In this document: positions 5,915-8,460 of the stretch, piece by piece
How the letters are laid out: the number at the start of each line of letters is the position of its first letter
Position numbering within the stretch: position 1 is the first letter of the stretch
Source: Clostridia bacterium
GTDB lineage: Bacteria > Bacillota > Clostridia > Oscillospirales > CAG-272
Assembly: GCA_017457465.1 (NCBI GenBank)
Contig: JAFTHJ010000147.1
Coordinates: forward strand, 1 to 8,460
Direction of reading: 5' to 3'
Length of the DNA stretch: 8,460 nucleotides
Notes under the pieces: model-generated
What the model saw: the letters and a program-made list of their open reading frames with translations, nothing else
Told to the model about the DNA's origin: nothing
Databases searched by the model: none
Position numbers and translations under genes: made by a program

Positions 5915-6636
5915 TTTTCTACCACCGCGTTGACCGCACGTATGACTATCGCTCTCTCCTCGTCGGTCACGGGGACATCGAAATCTCCGAAGCTGTTGTC
6001 CGAAATATCTCTGCCCGTGAGAGCTTTGTACCAGCAGAGCGCCAACAGATATCTGCCTACGCCAAGAGAGGCGTGAAAGGTATCGCGGTGTATTTTTTCT
6101 ATTCCGAGCTTCGTCGCCGCCATCATTGCTTCTCCGCAGGGGATTATACCGTATGCGCCGATATCCCTTGCGGCTTTTTCGTAGGACTCGCGGACAGCCG
6201 AGAGCATATCCTCGGGGGTCCAGCTCTCCGATAGGTTGCGCAGCTTCTCGCTTCCGTCCTCGTACGCCCAGGTCTGGTGCATAAATATTTTTGCGTGAGG
6301 CGCGTATTTTCTCACCGTGTCGGCAAGTGCCTCTAGATATGGCGAAAAGGTTTCGTATCTCGTGCTTTGCGCACTCTGCTGCTGGAGCGTTACAAAATCC
6401 CATTCGTCACTTGCGAGAGCTTGTGCGATAGAGACCTTTATGCCTGTCTTTTCACCGTTGAATTCAAAGTCGTAATCGGCGTTGTTGTCAAGCATATTGA
6501 TATAGTGGCGGCGCAGGGAGCAACCGCCTATATAAAGGTTTACCGATTTTATTTTGGTACCGTCAGCCTTTGCGATACCGTGCAGATACCTTTGCGCGTC
6601 CTGCGAAAAGCTGTTTCCAATGGATAATATTTTCAT
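5911..6636 (-). CDS. DUF4886 domain-containing SGNH-type hydrolase
   Basis: A 241-residue protein matching my recollection of DUF4886, a group within the SGNH esterase superfamily found mainly in carbohydrate-degrading bacteria. Block I is LSIGNSFSQDA (4-14, nucleophile S9), with YIGGCSLRRH (35-44) supplying an oxyanion glycine, FVTLQQQSAQS (81-91), and a C-terminal RDTFHAS (184-190) providing D185 and H188. The fold therefore looks catalytically complete. No signal peptide is visible. It would hydrolyse an ester such as an acetyl group on a sugar; the substrate is not known. The start follows GGAGAAG and overlaps the stop of the upstream gene by 4 nt (ATGA), and its own stop overlaps the next start the same way. 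It is thus the middle gene of a tightly coupled trio. Confidence 0.85.
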   Translation of the reverse strand: MKILSIGNSFSQDAQRYLHGIAKADGTKIKSVNLYIGGCSLRRHYINMLDNNADYDFEFNGEKTGIKVSIAQALASDEWDFVTLQQQSAQSTRYETFSPYLEALADTVRKYAPHAKIFMHQTWAYEDGSEKLRNLSESWTPEDMLSAVRESYEKAARDIGAYGIIPCGEAMMAATKLGIEKIHRDTFHASLGVGRYLLALCWYKALTGRDISDNSFGDFDVPVTDEERAIVIRAVNAVVEK

Positions 6637-7322
6637 AAATTTTCTTCTCCGTCTTTGTTTTTATCATCTTTTTTTCCGTCTTTATTCACTTTTGCGTGAA
6701 AGTCCTTGAAGGATATTTCGCTGAAAAAGGGAAGTAAAGCCACGAGAATTACCACCCCGAGAGCTATCAGACGGTATGTGTTGAATGTGTATATGTAATT
6801 GGCGTCGAGAATCATAGCTATAAGAGCTATCGCGGGTATAATTCCCCAGCAGAAAATCATCATTAAAGTAATACGCTTCTGTTTGTCGGCGCACTTCTTG
6901 ATCGCCTTCTTGGTTTTGATTTGTTTTGCGAGAACCTCATAGGGAGGCGGGTTGATTTTTTGCGCTTTTATAGCTTCCATCGTTATGGGAGCGTCGCCGT
7001 ATACGAAGCTCGAAATATCATATATTTCCCAGCCTGCTTCCTCGGGGCATACAGCTATGTAGCAGGGAACTGCCACCTCGGAGCGGGCGCAGATTTTTTT
7101 GTATTCGTTTACAGTGAACAGAAAGGACTGCAAGGGGAGCTTGCCGCTTTTTATCTCAAAAAAAGCAACGGGCGTTACAGCGTCCTCGGCGAAAACCGCA
7201 AGGTCTATATGGTGTCTTGAGAGCGTTTTGAAATTTTGGAGCATAAGCTCGGCAGGATAGCCGATGCCTTCCATGTATTTGTAAAAGGAAAGCTCGTATA
7301 GAGCGCGTTCGTTTATTTCCAT
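6633..7322 (-). CDS. Membrane-anchored protein with restriction-endonuclease-like N-terminal domain
   Basis: A 229-residue protein of unrecognised family. Residues 1-125 carry the pattern of a PD-(D/E)xK nuclease core: HIDLAVF (38-44, D40), then VAFFEIKSGK (52-61, E56-x-K58), followed by a helix and the strand VPCYIAVCPE (85-94). Residues 130-150 are strongly basic. Two hydrophobic segments follow, about 151-172 and 183-200, so the C-terminus is anchored in the membrane by a hairpin, and the last 20 residues are charged (KKDDKNKDGEE). The ATG follows AAGGAGA (7328-7334) at 5 nt; an upstream TTG would add ten residues but lacks a good site. It heads the trio ending with the SGNH and deacetylase-like genes, with a 4-nt overlap. 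The nuclease reading is a motif inference; a non-catalytic or sensor role is equally possible. Confidence 0.7.
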   Translation of the reverse strand: MEINERALYELSFYKYMEGIGYPAELMLQNFKTLSRHHIDLAVFAEDAVTPVAFFEIKSGKLPLQSFLFTVNEYKKICARSEVAVPCYIAVCPEEAGWEIYDISSFVYGDAPITMEAIKAQKINPPPYEVLAKQIKTKKAIKKCADKQKRITLMMIFCWGIIPAIALIAMILDANYIYTFNTYRLIALGVVILVALLPFFSEISFKDFHAKVNKDGKKDDKNKDGEENL

Positions 7323-7327
7323 AAAAT

Positions 7328-7334
7328 TCTCCTT
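7328..7334 (-). promoter_or_regulatory. Ribosome binding site deciding the start of the nuclease-like gene
   Basis: AAGGAGA on the minus strand lies 5 nt before the ATG at 7320-7322. The alternative TTG at 7350-7352 would place this site inside the coding region and has no comparable site of its own. Confidence 0.85.
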
Positions 7335-7390
7335 TATTTTATGTTGGCACAAAGATTAACGATATCAACGGCAAATTGCTTTGATAGAAC

Positions 7391-7410
7391 AACTAAAAAG
7401 TTTTTTAGTT
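7391..7410. repeat. AT-rich inverted repeat upstream of the nuclease-like cassette
   Basis: AACTAAAAA (7391-7399) and TTTTTAGTT (7402-7410) are perfect inverted arms around a GT centre. It lies about 70 bases upstream of the start of the three-gene cassette, in the 154-nt gap. Its position and symmetry suit either an operator or the end of the DUF1828-like transcript; on the minus strand it reads as a weak terminator. I cannot decide between them. Confidence 0.4.
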
Positions 7411-7432
7411 ACCCCTTACAAAAGCAGCAACG

Positions 7433-7450
7433 CCTCCGACACGGCGGAGG
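7433..7450 (-). terminator. GC-rich hairpin after the DUF1828-like gene, candidate terminator
   Basis: CCTCCG (7433-7438) pairs with CGGAGG (7445-7450) around a 6-nt loop, 26 nt beyond the end of the gene at 7477. The downstream minus-strand sequence (CGTTGCTGCTTTTG) is only partly U-rich, so if it terminates it does so weakly. Together with the AT-rich inverted repeat 22 nt further on, it marks the end of the accessory gene. Confidence 0.35.
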
Positions 7451-7476
7451 AATACAAAAGGCATGCAATTCCATGA

Positions 7477-7878
7477 TTAAGTAATATCGTTTTTTCTCAT
7501 AAACTCATCCAGCAATATAAAGAATCTGATAAATTCATCTATTGCCGACATCAAGCTGTAATCAAACCGATAATTTTTGCAAATATAATTATCTTTTAAT
7601 TCTATACCGAAATGATAATTCTGATCTTTTTGAGCAAATAAGTCGTAATAATATTGCGTATCACAGCTATACTCTATAAATGTTTCGCCATCATCGGAAA
7701 CAACATAACCGTCATCAACAGGATAAATATGCAATATTAATCTTTGATAATTAAAATATAACACCACCGGCAACTCAATTTGAAACGATTCACCGTTATT
7801 GATGCTTTCCCATTGGCATATTTCCAATTGCTTTTCTAATTTTTCGCTTATTTCTTTTGCTTCATAATATTGTGCCAT
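7477..7878 (-). CDS. Small DUF1828-like protein
   Basis: A 133-residue protein, AT-rich compared with genes to its left. The central strand-turn-strand IYPVDDGYVVSDDGETF (51-67) resembles the core of DUF1828, where a hydrophobic strand is followed by DGY and a DDG-E/T turn. The first 20 residues form a charged helix and the last 25 (DYSLMSAIDEFIRFFILLDEF) a second, hydrophobic helix. No signal peptide, membrane segment or known catalytic motif is visible. The ATG follows AAAGAGGT with a short spacer. DUF1828 proteins are often seen near phage or defence genes, but that is general knowledge and not shown here. It stands alone in a low-GC stretch, flanked by inverted repeats, and looks horizontally acquired. 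The family call is tentative. Confidence 0.6.
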   Translation of the reverse strand: MAQYYEAKEISEKLEKQLEICQWESINNGESFQIELPVVLYFNYQRLILHIYPVDDGYVVSDDGETFIEYSCDTQYYYDLFAQKDQNYHFGIELKDNYICKNYRFDYSLMSAIDEFIRFFILLDEFMRKNDIT

Positions 7879-7921
7879 AAGACCTCTTTCGTTTCTGATA
7901 GATTTTTTCCGAATCCGCTAA

Positions 7922-7942
7922 AGTGGGAATAATTATTCCACT
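7922..7942. repeat. Near-perfect palindrome upstream of the DUF1828-like gene
   Basis: AGTGG, then AATAATTATT, then CCACT form an inverted repeat with one bulged G (21 bp in all). The core GGAATAATTATTCC is a perfect 14-bp palindrome. It lies about 45 bases upstream of the start at 7878, a typical place for an operator or promoter overlap. Confidence 0.6.
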
Positions 7943-8015
7943 CAAAAGGCTGAAAATGCCCGTTTTAGAGTCAAAATTGCTTATTTTCGAGTGAGACAAA
8001 CGACACTTTCGACAT

Positions 8016-8077
8016 GGGTCATAAGGTCAAAAGGTATTTTTCGTGCCAAAAACGGGGGTTGTAAAGCCAAAAGGTAT
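8016..8077. repeat. 22-bp imperfect direct repeat, two copies 40 bp apart
   Basis: The segments at 8016-8037 and 8056-8077 match at 18 of 22 positions, and all four differences are transitions. Both end in CAAAAGGTAT and begin with GGGT. A third, partial CCAAAAACGGG lies in between at 8046-8056. They fill most of the non-coding gap between the two AT-rich genes, and could be protein-binding sites, a degraded repeat or the remains of an element. Confidence 0.65.
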
Positions 8078-8104
8078 ATTTTCAAAGAATATTCTCTACA
8101 CAGA

Positions 8105-8460
8105 TCAACTCATATCATATGTTGTAAAACCAAACGACTCTATTTGCTTTTGTAAATCGTGAAAACGTTGAACGGTATTTCTCTTTGAGAAAAACTCCTT
8201 AATTTTGCTCTTTGGCAAGAAGAATATATGAGTGGTTTTGGGTGCTGTGTAAAATCCAAACGACGAGTTCGTTCCTGTTATGTCTCGTTCCGCCACACAG
8301 GTTCCCTTACCACCATGAACTTGTTGAAAGTTGTAGGCGCATTCCCTAAAATTAATGAATTTCATATTCTTTAGCGATATTCCGTTTGGAGAAATTCCCG
8401 CAATCTCATTTTCGGTATAAGAATCGTAATCATCAAAGACAACTGTTGGTATTTTGGGAA
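8105..8460 (-). CDS. Partial hypothetical protein, 5' end beyond the right edge
   Basis: The frame is open from the window edge to a TGA at 8105-8107, giving 117 residues of the C-terminus. It begins (P)KIPTVVFDDYDSYTENEIAGI and ends FGFTTYDMS. An internal ATG at 8363-8365 would give an 86-residue protein, but the open frame upstream and lack of a clear ribosome binding site favour a longer gene. There is a beta-rich middle (SSFGFYTAPKTTHIFFLPKS) followed by a helical stretch with basic residues (KSKIKEFFSKRNTVQRFHDLQKQIESFGF). I do not recognise the family. It is AT-rich like its neighbour, and lies in the same accessory-looking segment. Confidence 0.6.
   Translation of the reverse strand, partial: PKIPTVVFDDYDSYTENEIAGISPNGISLKNMKFINFRECAYNFQQVHGGKGTCVAERDITGTNSSFGFYTAPKTTHIFFLPKSKIKEFFSKRNTVQRFHDLQKQIESFGFTTYDMS

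Noticed and set aside
5915..6403. The open frame of the deacetylase-like gene continuing upstream to give a 419-residue protein
   Set aside because: The extra stretch overlaps the well-supported DUF4886 gene in another frame and is arginine-rich with no domain character; the MKTFCFTVDD start at the ATGA overlap is far better.
7323..7352. TTG start adding ten residues to the nuclease-like protein
   Set aside because: AAGGAGA lies ideally before the downstream ATG and would otherwise be inside the coding region.
8016..8077. CRISPR-like array
   Set aside because: Only two imperfect copies with an 18-base interval and no palindromic repeat or further units.

Overview
The window looks like chromosomal DNA from a Gram-positive Firmicute, most likely a gut-type Clostridia. 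This is inferred from strong AGGAGG-type ribosome binding sites, consensus sigma-A promoters (TTGACT-17-TATAAT), the rpmG-secE gene order, and a content of ROK kinase, SGNH esterase and DUF4886 genes. Every gene I accept lies on the minus strand, so transcription runs from high to low coordinates.

Region 1 (1-453) is the start of a ribosome/secretion locus. It holds a promoter with a leader of about 125 nt, rpmG (ribosomal protein L33, 47-208) and the first codons of a gene starting MAET, read as secE. Region 2 (427-1463) is a monocistronic unit: a consensus promoter, a ROK-family sugar kinase, and a perfect-palindrome terminator overlapping its stop codon. Region 3 (1497-4535) is a tight four-gene operon, GNAT acetyltransferase > two-domain SGNH/GDSL esterase > Nif3-like dinuclear-metal protein > inositol-monophosphatase-family phosphatase, with gaps of 36, 16 and 14 nt. 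Together with the ROK kinase it suggests salvage of small sugars or phosphorylated and acylated metabolites, though no substrate can be read from sequence.

Region 4 (4581-5076) is a compact inserted unit: a GIY-YIG nuclease gene between two imperfect palindromes of the same repeat family in inverted orientation. It looks like a small mobile or REP-like element. Region 5 (5144-7322) is a three-gene cassette joined by two 4-nt ATGA stop/start overlaps. In order of transcription it encodes a membrane-anchored protein with a restriction-endonuclease-like N-terminus, a DUF4886 SGNH-type hydrolase, and a divergent polysaccharide-deacetylase-like protein. Region 6 (about 7380-8460) is visibly AT-richer and accessory-looking: a small DUF1828-like protein, a 226-nt non-coding stretch with a near-perfect palindrome and a 22-bp direct repeat, and an unrecognised gene running off the right edge.

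I found no rRNA, tRNA, CRISPR array or complete insertion sequence. The best candidates for something undescribed are the GIY-YIG unit with its inverted palindromes and the translationally coupled nuclease-like/SGNH/deacetylase-like cassette. Both are hypotheses from pattern alone.
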